Shown: one piece after another, positions 1 through 6,972 of the stretch | Position numbering within the stretch: position 1 is the stretch's first letter | Layout of the letters: each line of letters begins with the position of its first letter | From: CAVQGZ01 sp964356295 | Lineage (GTDB): Bacteria; Actinomycetota; Actinomycetes; Jiangellales; Jiangellaceae | Length of the DNA stretch: 17,933 bases | NCBI GenBank assembly: GCA_964356295.1 | Contig: CAYHHE010000062.1 | Span: 1-17,933 of the forward strand | Direction: 5' to 3' | Translations under genes and position numbers: made by a program | Notes under the pieces: model-generated | What the model was told of the DNA's origin: nothing | Seen by the model: the letters and a program-made list of their open reading frames with translations, nothing else | The model's database searches: none

Positions 1-484
1 GCTGGCCATCGCCCTGGTCGGGGAGCGTGCCGCCTTCGCCTTGATCGGGGCGGTGCTCGCCCTGCCGGCGCTGGTCAGCCTGCCGCTGCTCACCGCGCTC
101 GACCACAGCGGGGTGCTCGCGCGACGGCGGATCGCCCTGCTGCGCAACCTCGACCTGTTCGCCCCGCTCGCCCCTCCGGAGCTCGAGCGGCTCGCGGTCA
201 GCGCCGAACGCTGCTCGACGGTCGACGGCGAGGTGATCATCGAGCAGGGCGCTGTCGGCGACTGCTTCTACGTCGTCGAGTCCGGTGAGTACCGGGTCGA
301 CAAGCACGGCGTGCCCGTCGCGCTGCTCGGACCCGGCGACTACTTCGGCGAGATCGCGTTGCTGCGCGACGTCCCCCGGACGGCGTCGGTGGTCTGCGTG
401 GCCTCGGGGCAGGTCATCGCCCTCGAGCGTGACGTGTTCCTCACAGCGATGAGTCGGGCTCTGCCGTCCGAACCGGACCGCTGA
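1..484 (+). CDS. C-terminal part of an MFS-type transporter with a cyclic nucleotide-binding domain (5' truncated)
   Basis: The reading frame is open from base 2, so the real start lies outside the window and an internal TTG at 41 should not be taken as the start. About the first 35 visible residues are hydrophobic and end in a basic stretch (LARRR), as expected for the last membrane helix of a transporter. The following 110 or so residues form a cyclic nucleotide-binding fold. The phosphate-binding cassette is visible as YFGEIALLRDVPRTASV, with the conserved Glu and Arg present. MFS permeases carrying such a C-terminal domain are known in Actinobacteria. The inference is a transporter modulated by cAMP or a related nucleotide; the substrate cannot be told. 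Its stop lies 17 bp before plsC, so the two genes may be co-transcribed. Confidence 0.72.
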   Translation, partial: LAIALVGERAAFALIGAVLALPALVSLPLLTALDHSGVLARRRIALLRNLDLFAPLAPPELERLAVSAERCSTVDGEVIIEQGAVGDCFYVVESGEYRVDKHGVPVALLGPGDYFGEIALLRDVPRTASVVCVASGQVIALERDVFLTAMSRALPSEPDR

Positions 485-501
485 CCCGGTAGCGTCGAGC
501 C

Positions 502-1290
502 GTGACCGAGTGGGTCTACGCGCCCGTCATCGCGGGGATGAAGGTCGGCTTCGCAGCGCTGGGTCTTACGTTCGTCGAGCGGGGCTTCGAGCACATGCCC
601 CGGACCGGCGGTGGAGTGCTCGCTGTCAACCACGTCAGCTACTTCGACTTCATCTTCGCCGGCAAGACCGCCGAGCCCATCGGACGCTACGTCCGGTTCA
701 TGGCCAAGGAGCCGGTCTTCCACCACTGGGCGGCCGGCCCGCTCATGCGGGGCATGAAGCACATCCCGGTGGACCGGGAGGCAGGAGCCGACGCCTACCT
801 GTCCGCGGTCAAAGCCCTGCGGGCCGGGGAGCTGGTCGGGGTGTTCCCGGAGGGGACGACGAGCCGCTCGTACACGATCAAGGCGTTCAAGACCGGTGCC
901 GCTCGGATGGCCGCCGAGGCGGAGGTGCCGATCCTGCCGGTGGTCACGTGGGGCGGGCAGCGCATCTACACCAAGGGACGCAAGCCCGACTTCCGGACGC
1001 GGGGCCGGGCGATCTCGATCACGCTCGGCGAGCCGTTGCCGGTGGCCGGCGACGCCGACCCGCGCGAGGTCACCGAGCACCTGCGCGGGGTGATGGCCGA
1101 CCTGCTCGACCAGACCATCCGCGCGCACCCCCAGGGGCCGGACGGCCCGGACGACACCTGGTGGATACCGCCGCAGTACGGGGGGACCGCGCTCACCCGC
1201 GAGCAGGCCCACGAGATCGAGGAGGCCGAGCGCCAGGCCCGCTTGGCCGCTCGCCGCGCAGCCGCCGCCTCCCGCCGCCGTCCCCGTTGA
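502..1290 (+). CDS. 1-acyl-sn-glycerol-3-phosphate acyltransferase family protein (PlsC-like)
   Basis: This is a 262-residue acyltransferase of the PlsC/AGPAT family, which transfers an acyl chain to lysophosphatidic acid or a similar lysolipid at the inner face of the membrane during phospholipid synthesis. The catalytic HX4D motif is seen as NHVSYFD (His44, Asp49) and the substrate-binding motif as FPEGTTSRS (residues 115-123). A hydrophobic stretch near the N-terminus could anchor it. The C-terminal 25 residues are a charged, Arg/Ala-rich tail. The start is GTG at 502, 17 bp after the preceding gene, and no strong Shine-Dalgarno site is visible. The stop codon at 1288-1290 lies within the left inverted repeat of an intergenic element. 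Actinobacteria carry several paralogues, so the exact acceptor lipid is uncertain. Confidence 0.9.
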   Translation: MTEWVYAPVIAGMKVGFAALGLTFVERGFEHMPRTGGGVLAVNHVSYFDFIFAGKTAEPIGRYVRFMAKEPVFHHWAAGPLMRGMKHIPVDREAGADAYLSAVKALRAGELVGVFPEGTTSRSYTIKAFKTGAARMAAEAEVPILPVVTWGGQRIYTKGRKPDFRTRGRAISITLGEPLPVAGDADPREVTEHLRGVMADLLDQTIRAHPQGPDGPDDTWWIPPQYGGTALTREQAHEIEEAERQARLAARRAAAASRRRPR

Positions 1291-1500
1291 TCACGTCAGG
1301 TACCCACATGGGTGCCTGACGAGGTGAAGGAGCCTCGTCCAGCACGCGTATGCCTCGGTAGGTGCCCCTGGCTGCCCTCTCGCGGCGCCCGGCCCCCGCC
1401 CCCAGCCGCCCCCAGCCGCCTTTGCACGGCGAACGTCGGGTTCACACGGTGTCGGCACCGTGCAAACCCCACGCAGACCACGTAAACGTGATCAACGGGG
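1282..1500. repeat. 219-bp intergenic element with 15-bp perfect terminal inverted repeats
   Basis: CCCCGTTGATCACGT at 1282-1296 is repeated exactly in inverted orientation at 1486-1500. Inside lie several further dyads: 1295-1320, 1318-1339, TTTGCACGG at 1421-1429 against CCGTGCAAA at 1458-1466, CACGGTG at 1445-1451 against CACCGTG at 1456-1462, and CACGT at 1479-1483 against ACGTG at 1486-1490. It has no credible gene and fills most of the space between two convergent genes. The left end includes the plsC stop codon. It could be a MITE-like palindromic repeat or a composite of bidirectional terminators; which of these cannot be decided from one copy. Confidence 0.55.
1295..1339 (+). terminator. 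Two overlapping hairpins just downstream of plsC, likely terminator
   Basis: GTCAGGTACCC (1295-1305) pairs with GGGTGCCTGAC (1310-1320), 11 bp with one G-T wobble and a 4-nt loop, starting 5 bp after the stop. GACGAGG (1318-1324) pairs with CCTCGTC (1333-1339), sharing three bases with the first hairpin. There is no U-tract, which is common for actinobacterial terminators. Confidence 0.5.
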
Positions 1501-1502
1501 GA

Positions 1503-1528
1503 CGCAGCGCGGGGACGGACGCGCTGCG
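1503..1528 (-). terminator. GC-rich hairpin after the CoA-disulfide-reductase/rhodanese gene
   Basis: CGCAGCGC (1503-1510) and GCGCTGCG (1521-1528) form an 8-bp perfect stem with a 10-nt loop. It begins 8 bp after the stop of the minus-strand gene and has no U-tract. Confidence 0.4.
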
Positions 1529-1536
1529 GGGTGGGG

Positions 1537-3357
1537 TCAGGCGGAGGCGGTCTCGTCCTCGGCGTAGGTGATGACCGGCAGCGGACGGCGTCCGACCGGC
1601 TCGGGTCCGCGGTGCACGGCCTTGAAGGTCAGCTCTCCGCCCGACAGCGTTGATGCGCGGTAGCCGTGCTGACGCAGCAGGCGATAGGCCAGGTACGAGC
1701 GGAACCCCGACCGGCAGTAGGCGAACACCGGACGCTCCACCGGAAGCTCGGACAGCCGTGAGCGCAGCTGCTTGAGCGGGATGAGCGTCGAGCCGCGGAT
1801 GTTCCACCGCTCGTGCTCCCGCTGGGAGCGCACGTCGAGCAGCACCGCGTCCGGCGGCAGGGCCGGCCACTCCTCGGCGTACCAGAGCTCGAGGTCGCCG
1901 CGCAGCAGGTTGGACGCCTGGAAACCGGCCATGTTCACCGGGTCCTTCGCCGACCCGTACGGGGGGGCGTAGGCGAGCTCGGCCTCCTCGAGGTCCTCCA
2001 CGCTCAGCCCGCCGCGGATCGCCATCGCGAACACGTCGATTCGCTTGTCGACCCCGTCGTAGCCGGCCGCCTGCGCCCCGAGCACCGTCCCGTCCTGCGG
2101 GTCGAAGAGCACCTTCAGGTGCATCGGCGCGGTCCCCGGGTAGTAGGACGCGTGGCCGTTCGGGTGCAGGTAGACCTTCGCGTACTCGCGTCCGGCGCGC
2201 TGCAGCGTGCGTTCGGTGGCGCCGGTGACCCCGGCGGTCATGTCGAACACCTTGACCACCGAGGTGCCCTGCGTGCTGGTGTAGCGGGCGCTGCGTCCGC
2301 CGCCGCGCACGATGTGGTCGGCGGCCACCCGTCCCTGCCTGTTCGCCGGCCCGGCCAGCGGCACCACGATCGGCGTCCCGGTGACTGTGTCGCGCACCTG
2401 CACCGAGTCACCCACGGCGTACACGAGAGGGTCGGAGGTCTGCTGGTGCTCGTTGACCACCAGCGCCCCCCGATCGGTCACCTCGAGACCGGCCTCGCGC
2501 GCCAGCGACGACTCCGGACGCACGCCGACAGCCAGCACGACCAGGTCGGCGACCACCGACCCCGCTGTCCCCAGGTCGACAAGCACCACGTCCTCGCCGG
2601 GAGCCTGGGCGAACCCCTCGGCGGTGGTGTGCAGGTACAGGGTGACGCCGTTGGCCTCGAGGTGGTCCTCGACCTCTCGGGACATCTCCGAGTCCAGCAC
2701 GGCCATCACGTGGTCGGCGGCCTCGACGATGGTGACGTCCATGCCGCGGTGCCGGAACGCCTCGGCGATCTCCAGGCCGATGTACCCCCCGCCCACGACC
2801 ACCGCGCGGGTGGCTCCGCCGTCGACGACGGCCTTGATGGCGTCCATGTCCGGGATGCTGCGCAGCGTGAAGATCCGCGGGTGGTCGACTCCCGGCAGCG
2901 GGGGCTTCAGCGGCGTTGCCCCGGTCGCGAGCACGAGCCGGTCGTAGGGCTCCTCGTACTCCTGCCCGGAGTCGACCTCGCGCACCCGCACCTGTCGGGC
3001 CTGCCGGTCCAGGGCGACCACCTCGTGCCCGGTGCGAACCTCCAGGGCCAGCGAGTCGGCCAGGCTCTTCGGGGTCTGCAGCAGCAGGGACGAGCGCCGC
3101 TCGATCTCCCCGCCGATGTGGTAGGGCAGCCCGCAGTTGGCGAACGACACGTAGTCGTCGCGCTCGAGCACGACGATCTCGGCGTCCTCGGCCAGGCGGC
3201 GCAGCCGGGCGGCCGCCGACATCCCGCCGGCGACGCCCCCGACGACGACGACCTTGCCGGCGAACCCGTCGGGGGCGGGCTCGCGCCCGGGCTGCGGGGC
3301 GGGCACCGGCGCATGGCCAAGACCGGGAGTGCTCACAGGGTCAATCGTGGTGGTCAC
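1537..3357 (-). CDS. FAD-dependent CoA-disulfide reductase-like enzyme fused to a C-terminal rhodanese domain
   Basis: The 606-residue protein joins a flavin pyridine-nucleotide disulfide oxidoreductase to a rhodanese domain. Visible are the FAD-binding GGVAGG (40-45), the single active-site Cys75 in SFANCGLPY (as in CoA-disulfide reductase and NADH oxidase/persulfide reductase), the NAD(P)H-binding GGGYIGLE (189-196), the second FAD motif YAVGDS (313-318) and the family's PPYGSAKDP block (465-473). The rhodanese domain covers about 485-590, with catalytic Cys548 in CRSGFRS. Known fusions of this type reduce CoA disulfides, CoA-persulfides or polysulfide in cytosolic sulfur handling. The GTG start at 3357 was chosen because the first Rossmann fold starts 30 residues in. 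The frame extends further upstream, but that extension crosses the divergent transporter gene. A CsoR/CstR-like palindrome sits just upstream. Confidence 0.88.
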   Translation of the reverse strand: MTTTIDPVSTPGLGHAPVPAPQPGREPAPDGFAGKVVVVGGVAGGMSAAARLRRLAEDAEIVVLERDDYVSFANCGLPYHIGGEIERRSSLLLQTPKSLADSLALEVRTGHEVVALDRQARQVRVREVDSGQEYEEPYDRLVLATGATPLKPPLPGVDHPRIFTLRSIPDMDAIKAVVDGGATRAVVVGGGYIGLEIAEAFRHRGMDVTIVEAADHVMAVLDSEMSREVEDHLEANGVTLYLHTTAEGFAQAPGEDVVLVDLGTAGSVVADLVVLAVGVRPESSLAREAGLEVTDRGALVVNEHQQTSDPLVYAVGDSVQVRDTVTGTPIVVPLAGPANRQGRVAADHIVRGGGRSARYTSTQGTSVVKVFDMTAGVTGATERTLQRAGREYAKVYLHPNGHASYYPGTAPMHLKVLFDPQDGTVLGAQAAGYDGVDKRIDVFAMAIRGGLSVEDLEEAELAYAPPYGSAKDPVNMAGFQASNLLRGDLELWYAEEWPALPPDAVLLDVRSQREHERWNIRGSTLIPLKQLRSRLSELPVERPVFAYCRSGFRSYLAYRLLRQHGYRASTLSGGELTFKAVHRGPEPVGRRPLPVITYAEDETASA

Positions 3358-3366
3358 GTCCGCCAC

Positions 3367-3386
3367 GGTATACCCAGGGGGGTACC
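3367..3386. promoter_or_regulatory. CsoR/CstR-type operator-like palindrome between divergent genes
   Basis: The core TACCCAGGGGGGTA (3371-3384) is a dyad of TACCC and GGGTA around an asymmetric G-tract, flanked by GGTATACC and GGTACC. This shape (TACC, G-tract, GGTA) is typical of operators of the CsoR/RcnR/FrmR/CstR repressor family. It lies 10 bp upstream of the rhodanese-fusion start and about 27 bp upstream of the transporter start, so it could control both. No CsoR-family gene is in the window, so the regulator is inferred. Confidence 0.5.
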
Positions 3387-3412
3387 CTGCGAGGGTGGTT
3401 TCTGCTGCCGCG

Positions 3413-4489
3413 ATGACCTCTGCTGAACGGATCCGGACGCTGCACCCGGGATGGTTCGCCTCTGTCATGGGGACGTCGGTGCTCGCGGTGATCGGCTCCG
3501 GCAATCCCGGTGGCACCGACGCGCTGCGTCCGGTCAGCGAGGCGCTGGCCGTGGTGTTCCTGGTAGTGGCGAGCGCCCTGGCCGTCGGCTTCGGCGCGCT
3601 GTACGTCGCGCGATGGACCTCCCACCGCGACGCGGCCCTGGCCGACATGCGCAACCCGATCCCGGGACCGCTCATCGGGACGGTCCCCGGCGGGCTGCTC
3701 GTGCTGTCCGCGGCCTTCTCCGCTGCAGGGCCGCTCGTGCTTTCGGACGACGTGGCACGCGGCATCGCCACCGCGCTGCTTCTCGTGGGTGCCCCGCTCG
3801 CGCTCGTGGTGGGCGTGGCATGGGCCGAGGAGGTCGTCGACAACGCCCCTATCCCGCTGGACAAGGTCACCGGCACCTGGTTCCTGCCGCCGGTCATCGC
3901 GGTGCTGGTCCCGCTTGCCGGCGCCCCGCTCATCGGCGACTGGCCCGCGCCCGAGGTCTGGCTGTGGGCGGGCTACGCCTTCGCCGGTGCGGGGCTGGTG
4001 CTCTTCGCGCTGGTCGCCGGCCTGGTCATCGCGCGGCTGGCCCTGCGCGGACCGCCGCCGCCGCCGCTGGCCCCCGCGGTGTGGATCGCCCTCGGCCCAC
4101 CCGGCGCCGGGGGAGTGGCGCTGCTGCGGCTCGCCGAGGCCGGCGCGGCCACCGGGGTGATCCCGGGCGACGCGGTGCGCTCCACCACGCTCGTGCTGAC
4201 CACGGCGATGCTCGGCTTCGCCTTCTGGTGGCTGGCGTTCGCGTCCCTCGTGCTGCGCCGCCAGCTCGGCCGCGGCCGCATCCCGTACTCGCCGGCCTGG
4301 TGGGGCTGGACCTTCCCGCTCGGGGCCATGACAGCCCTCACCCTCGCGCTCGGACGGCTGTGGGACGCCGCGCCGGTCACCGCGATCGGCGTGCTGCTCA
4401 CGCTGGCCACCCTGGTGGTCTGGTCGCTGGTGGCCTGGCGCACGCTGCAGGCCGTTCGTTCCGGAACCGCGTGGCAGCGCCACGGCTGA
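3413..4489 (+). CDS. TDT-family membrane transporter (TehA/Mae1/Ssu1-like)
   Basis: This is a roughly 358-residue, very hydrophobic protein with about ten predicted membrane segments. The N-terminal HPGWFASVMGTSV resembles the opening helix signature of the tellurite-resistance/dicarboxylate transporter family (TDT, related to the plant SLAC1 channel). Known members move tellurite-related anions, malate or sulfite. Beside a rhodanese/CoA-disulfide reductase and a CsoR-like operator, sulfite or another sulfur oxyanion is the most plausible cargo, but that is inference. ATG at 3413 has no clear ribosome site; an in-frame GTG at 3395 is an alternative that would add six residues (MVSAAA). It is divergent from the flavoenzyme gene and 17 bp before the next small gene. 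Confidence 0.78.
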   Translation: MTSAERIRTLHPGWFASVMGTSVLAVIGSGNPGGTDALRPVSEALAVVFLVVASALAVGFGALYVARWTSHRDAALADMRNPIPGPLIGTVPGGLLVLSAAFSAAGPLVLSDDVARGIATALLLVGAPLALVVGVAWAEEVVDNAPIPLDKVTGTWFLPPVIAVLVPLAGAPLIGDWPAPEVWLWAGYAFAGAGLVLFALVAGLVIARLALRGPPPPPLAPAVWIALGPPGAGGVALLRLAEAGAATGVIPGDAVRSTTLVLTTAMLGFAFWWLAFASLVLRRQLGRGRIPYSPAWWGWTFPLGAMTALTLALGRLWDAAPVTAIGVLLTLATLVVWSLVAWRTLQAVRSGTAWQRHG

Positions 4490-4506
4490 GCGGGCAGCAT
4501 GGAGCC

Positions 4507-4929
4507 ATGCCCGCGACCTCTGACAGCTCGCCCGACTCCCTGCTCGAGCGAGCCACGAGGGTTCGAGCCGATGCCGTCCACCATCTGACCCTGCTCGCCG
4601 GCGACGCGTCCATGTGTGCCATCGGACGGTCCGGACGGTCGTTCCCCGCGGCGAAGTACCACGAGGGACGGCAGGCGGCGGCTGGGCAGGTCAGGAGCGC
4701 GCTGCGCCGCGACCCCGACGCGGGCCAGGAGGTTCTGGCGACGCTGGAGGGCCAGTGGCGCGAGACCCTGGAGTCCGCGCAAGCGAAGGGACGAGACTGG
4801 GTCGCCTACGCCTCGGGAGGCCTGGACGCCCTGGGCGAGCTGTCAGAGCCGCCTCCGGCGCCGTTCCTCGCCTCGAACCCCTACGTCCGACGATCTGAGG
4901 GGCATGACCCACAGTTCTTCGGACGATGA
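4507..4929 (+). CDS. Small hypothetical protein whose C-terminus is encoded by a 47-bp repeat
   Basis: I do not recognise a family. The 140-residue product is soluble and probably helical, with many Ala, Arg, Glu and Gln between about residues 45 and 110 (for example YHEGRQAAAGQVRSALRRD). There is no signal peptide or membrane segment. Third-position GC is high and like its neighbours, which supports real coding. ATG at 4507 follows a GGAG at 4501-4504 at very short spacing. The last 15 residues (from about YVRRSEGHD) and the stop codon lie inside the first copy of an exact 47-bp repeat, so the natural C-terminus may have been replaced or extended by the repeat. It lies 17 bp after the transporter and could share its transcript. 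Confidence 0.5.
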   Translation: MPATSDSSPDSLLERATRVRADAVHHLTLLAGDASMCAIGRSGRSFPAAKYHEGRQAAAGQVRSALRRDPDAGQEVLATLEGQWRETLESAQAKGRDWVAYASGGLDALGELSEPPPAPFLASNPYVRRSEGHDPQFFGR

Positions 4930-4930
4930 G
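4884..4930. repeat. 47-bp direct repeat, copy 1 (overlaps the end of a coding region)
   Basis: The stretch begins CGTCCGACGATC and ends TTCGGACGATGAG, and is identical over 47 bases to 5023-5069. It contains the inverted pair CGTCCGA (4884-4890) and TCGGACG (4919-4925). It supplies the stop codon TGA at 4927-4929 of the small hypothetical gene. The 92 bp between the copies hold three spaced GGCGAACG words (4932, 4957, 4977). Confidence 0.85.
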
Positions 4931-5019
4931 AGGCGAACGACTTCGGACGCGAGTCAGGCGAACGTCTTCGAGGGCGGGCGAACGCGGGTGGCAAGACGCC
5001 TGTCGGTGCCCCACGCCGG

Positions 5020-5069
5020 CATCGTCCGACGATCTGAGGGGCATGACCCACAGTTCTTCGGACGATGAG
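5020..5069. repeat. 47-bp direct repeat, copy 2, with 10-bp inverted ends
   Basis: Bases 5023-5069 are identical to 4884-4930, a period of 139 bp. In this copy the dyad is longer: CATCGTCCGA (5020-5029) is the exact inverse of TCGGACGATG (5058-5067). It lies 26 bp beyond the pstB stop, so it could also act as a hairpin at the end of the pst transcript. Confidence 0.85.
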
Positions 5070-5094
5070 CCCCTGGCGGCCCGGTAGGCTCGGA

Positions 5095-5874
5095 TCAGCC
5101 GAAGCGTCCGGAGATGTAGTCCTCGGTCTCCTTGTTGCTGGGGTTGCTGAACATCTTCTGCGTCTCGTCGTACTCGATGAGCTTGCCGGGCTTGCCGGTG
5201 CCCTCGATGTTGAAGAAGCCGGTCTTGTCGCTCACCCGAGCAGCCTGCTGCATGTTGTGCGTGACGATGACGATCGTGTACTCGGCCTTGAGCTCTTCGA
5301 TGAGGTCCTCGATGGCCAGCGTCGAGATGGGGTCGAGCGCGGAGCACGGCTCGTCCATCAGCAGCACCTGCGGCTCGATCGCGATGGCTCGGGCGATGCA
5401 CAGCCGCTGCTGCTGCCCGCCGGACAGCCCGGAGCCCGGGTTGTCCAGGCGGTCCTTGACCTCTTCCCACAGGTTCGCTCCGCGCAGCGACCGCTCCACG
5501 ATCTCGTCGGTGTCGGACTTCGACATGCGCTCGGCGTTGAGCTTCTGCCCGGCGATGACGTTCTCCCGGATCGACATCGTGGGGAAAGGGTTGGGCCGCT
5601 GGAAGACCATGCCGACGTTGCGGCGCACCCCCACCGGGTCGACGCTGGCGCCGTAGATGTTGATTCCGTCGATCTCCACGCGGCCATCGGCGTAGGCGCC
5701 CGGGATGACCTCGTGCATCCGGTTCAGGCAGCGCAAGAAGGTGGACTTCCCGCAGCCGGACGGTCCGATGAGCGCGGTCACGGCCTTCGGCTCGATGGTC
5801 ATCGAGACTTCCTCTACGGCCAGGAACTTGCTGTAGTAGATGTTGAGGTTGGTGACATCGATCTGCTTGGCCAC
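5095..5874 (-). CDS. pstB: Phosphate ABC transporter ATP-binding protein PstB
   Basis: PstB is the cytosolic ATPase that drives the high-affinity phosphate importer PstSCAB. The 259-residue length is normal. Walker A is GPSGCGKST (37-45), with the Q-loop near Gln92. The ABC signature is LSGGQQQR (150-157), Walker B is VLLMDEP (170-176) and the switch His is His206 in VTHNM. GTG at 5874 is chosen because AAGGA lies 6 bases upstream and the family's usual N-terminus (MAKQIDV-like) starts there; the longer open frame upstream overlaps pstA and is not coding. It is the last gene of the pst operon, 29 bp after pstA. No phoU is visible beside it. Confidence 0.96.
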   Translation of the reverse strand: MAKQIDVTNLNIYYSKFLAVEEVSMTIEPKAVTALIGPSGCGKSTFLRCLNRMHEVIPGAYADGRVEIDGINIYGASVDPVGVRRNVGMVFQRPNPFPTMSIRENVIAGQKLNAERMSKSDTDEIVERSLRGANLWEEVKDRLDNPGSGLSGGQQQRLCIARAIAIEPQVLLMDEPCSALDPISTLAIEDLIEELKAEYTIVIVTHNMQQAARVSDKTGFFNIEGTGKPGKLIEYDETQKMFSNPSNKETEDYISGRFG

Positions 5875-5903
5875 GTGAGTTCCTTCTTCTCGGTCTCGGA
5901 GGG

Positions 5904-6971
5904 TCAGGCCTTCGTCGGGGAGAACCGGACGGCGATCCAGCGCGCCATGAGGTTCAGACCCAGCACGATGATGATCAGGACGAGCGCGGCCGTCCATGCC
6001 CGCTCGTAGCCTGGCTCCGGCGGCACGCCGGGGGTCACGTAGGAGTAGTAGGCGTACACCGGCAGCGAGGTCATCCGTCCCTCGAAGGGGTTCCAGTTGA
6101 TCGTGCTGGTGAAACCAGCGGTGAGCAGCAGGGGCGCCGTCTCGCCGATGACGCGGGCGATGGCGAGCATGACACCGGTGACGATGCCAGCCAGCGCCGT
6201 CGGGATGACGACCTTGGTGATGGTGCGCCACTTCTGCACGCCCAGGGCGTAGGAGGCCTCGCGTAGCTCGTTGGGGACGAGCTTGAGCATCTCCTCGGTG
6301 GCCCGTACCACGGTCGGGATCATCAGAACCGAAAGGGCGATCGAGCCCATGAAGCCCGATCGGTAGGCAGGCCCGACGATGAAGGCGAACAGCGCGAAGG
6401 CGAACAGGCCGGCGACGATGGACGGGATTCCCGTCATGACGTCGACGAGGAAGGTGGTCCAGCGGGCGAGCCACCCCTTGCCGCCGTACTCGACGAGGTA
6501 GACCCCGCACATGATGCCGACCGGAACCGAGATCACCGCCGCCAGAATCGTGATCATGAACGTGCCGACGATGGCGTGCAGGGCGCCCCCGCCCTCCCCG
6601 ACGACCCCACGCATGTCGCTGGTGAAGAACTCGGCGTCGAATCGCGCGATGCCCTCAGCGATGACGGTGATGACCAGAGACAACAGCGGGATGAGCGCGA
6701 TGACGAACGCCAGCATGACGACTGCGGTCCAGGTGCGGTCGGTTGCCTTGCGCCTGCTCTCGCGGGCACGGGCGAGGACGTAGACCGGGATGGTGTAGAG
6801 CAGGAACCCGATCGCGATCGGAGCGAAGAGGTTGCCACCGAGCAGGAAGTACGCCGCGATCGCACCCACCACCGCGACGCCTGCCACGCCGAGGAGGAGG
6901 GTGCGCGGCAGGCTCGGCTGGACGACGTCGATGTGTCGCTCGTCCAGGGACGTCTGAGTCGAGGTCGTCAT
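5904..6971 (-). CDS. pstA: Phosphate ABC transporter permease PstA
   Basis: This is one of the two membrane subunits of the phosphate importer. The protein has 355 residues, longer than typical PstA (about 280-300), because of an N-terminal extension with two extra hydrophobic segments (about residues 22-45 and 50-67) before the canonical permease core. The cytoplasmic EAA loop that contacts PstB is visible around residues 238-264 (REASYALGVQKWRTITKVV). The ATG start is one base from the pstC stop (TGACATG on the coding strand), indicating translational coupling. A GGAG lies about 10 bases upstream. The gene order pstS-pstC-pstA-pstB is the usual one. Confidence 0.95.
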   Translation of the reverse strand: MTTSTQTSLDERHIDVVQPSLPRTLLLGVAGVAVVGAIAAYFLLGGNLFAPIAIGFLLYTIPVYVLARARESRRKATDRTWTAVVMLAFVIALIPLLSLVITVIAEGIARFDAEFFTSDMRGVVGEGGGALHAIVGTFMITILAAVISVPVGIMCGVYLVEYGGKGWLARWTTFLVDVMTGIPSIVAGLFAFALFAFIVGPAYRSGFMGSIALSVLMIPTVVRATEEMLKLVPNELREASYALGVQKWRTITKVVIPTALAGIVTGVMLAIARVIGETAPLLLTAGFTSTINWNPFEGRMTSLPVYAYYSYVTPGVPPEPGYERAWTAALVLIIIVLGLNLMARWIAVRFSPTKA

Positions 6972-6972
6972 G

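Noticed and set aside
1813..3426. Long + strand open frame opposite the flavoenzyme gene
   Set aside because: It is rich in Arg, His, Gly and Pro with no recognisable motif, whereas the minus strand carries a complete CoA-disulfide reductase and rhodanese.
3358..3933. N-terminal extension of the CoA-disulfide reductase frame
   Set aside because: The extension is Ser/Thr/Ala-rich low complexity, overlaps the divergent transporter gene and lies beyond the operator. The FAD fold begins soon after GTG 3357.
5067..5091. Hairpin GAGCC/GGCTC just after pstB as a terminator
   Set aside because: Only a 5-bp stem with a 15-nt loop. The neighbouring 47-bp repeat copy offers a longer dyad, so this is not listed.
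5875..6510. N-terminal extension of the pstB frame
   Set aside because: It is antisense-free but out of frame with pstA, which is clearly coding there; PstB has its normal length and ribosome site from 5874.
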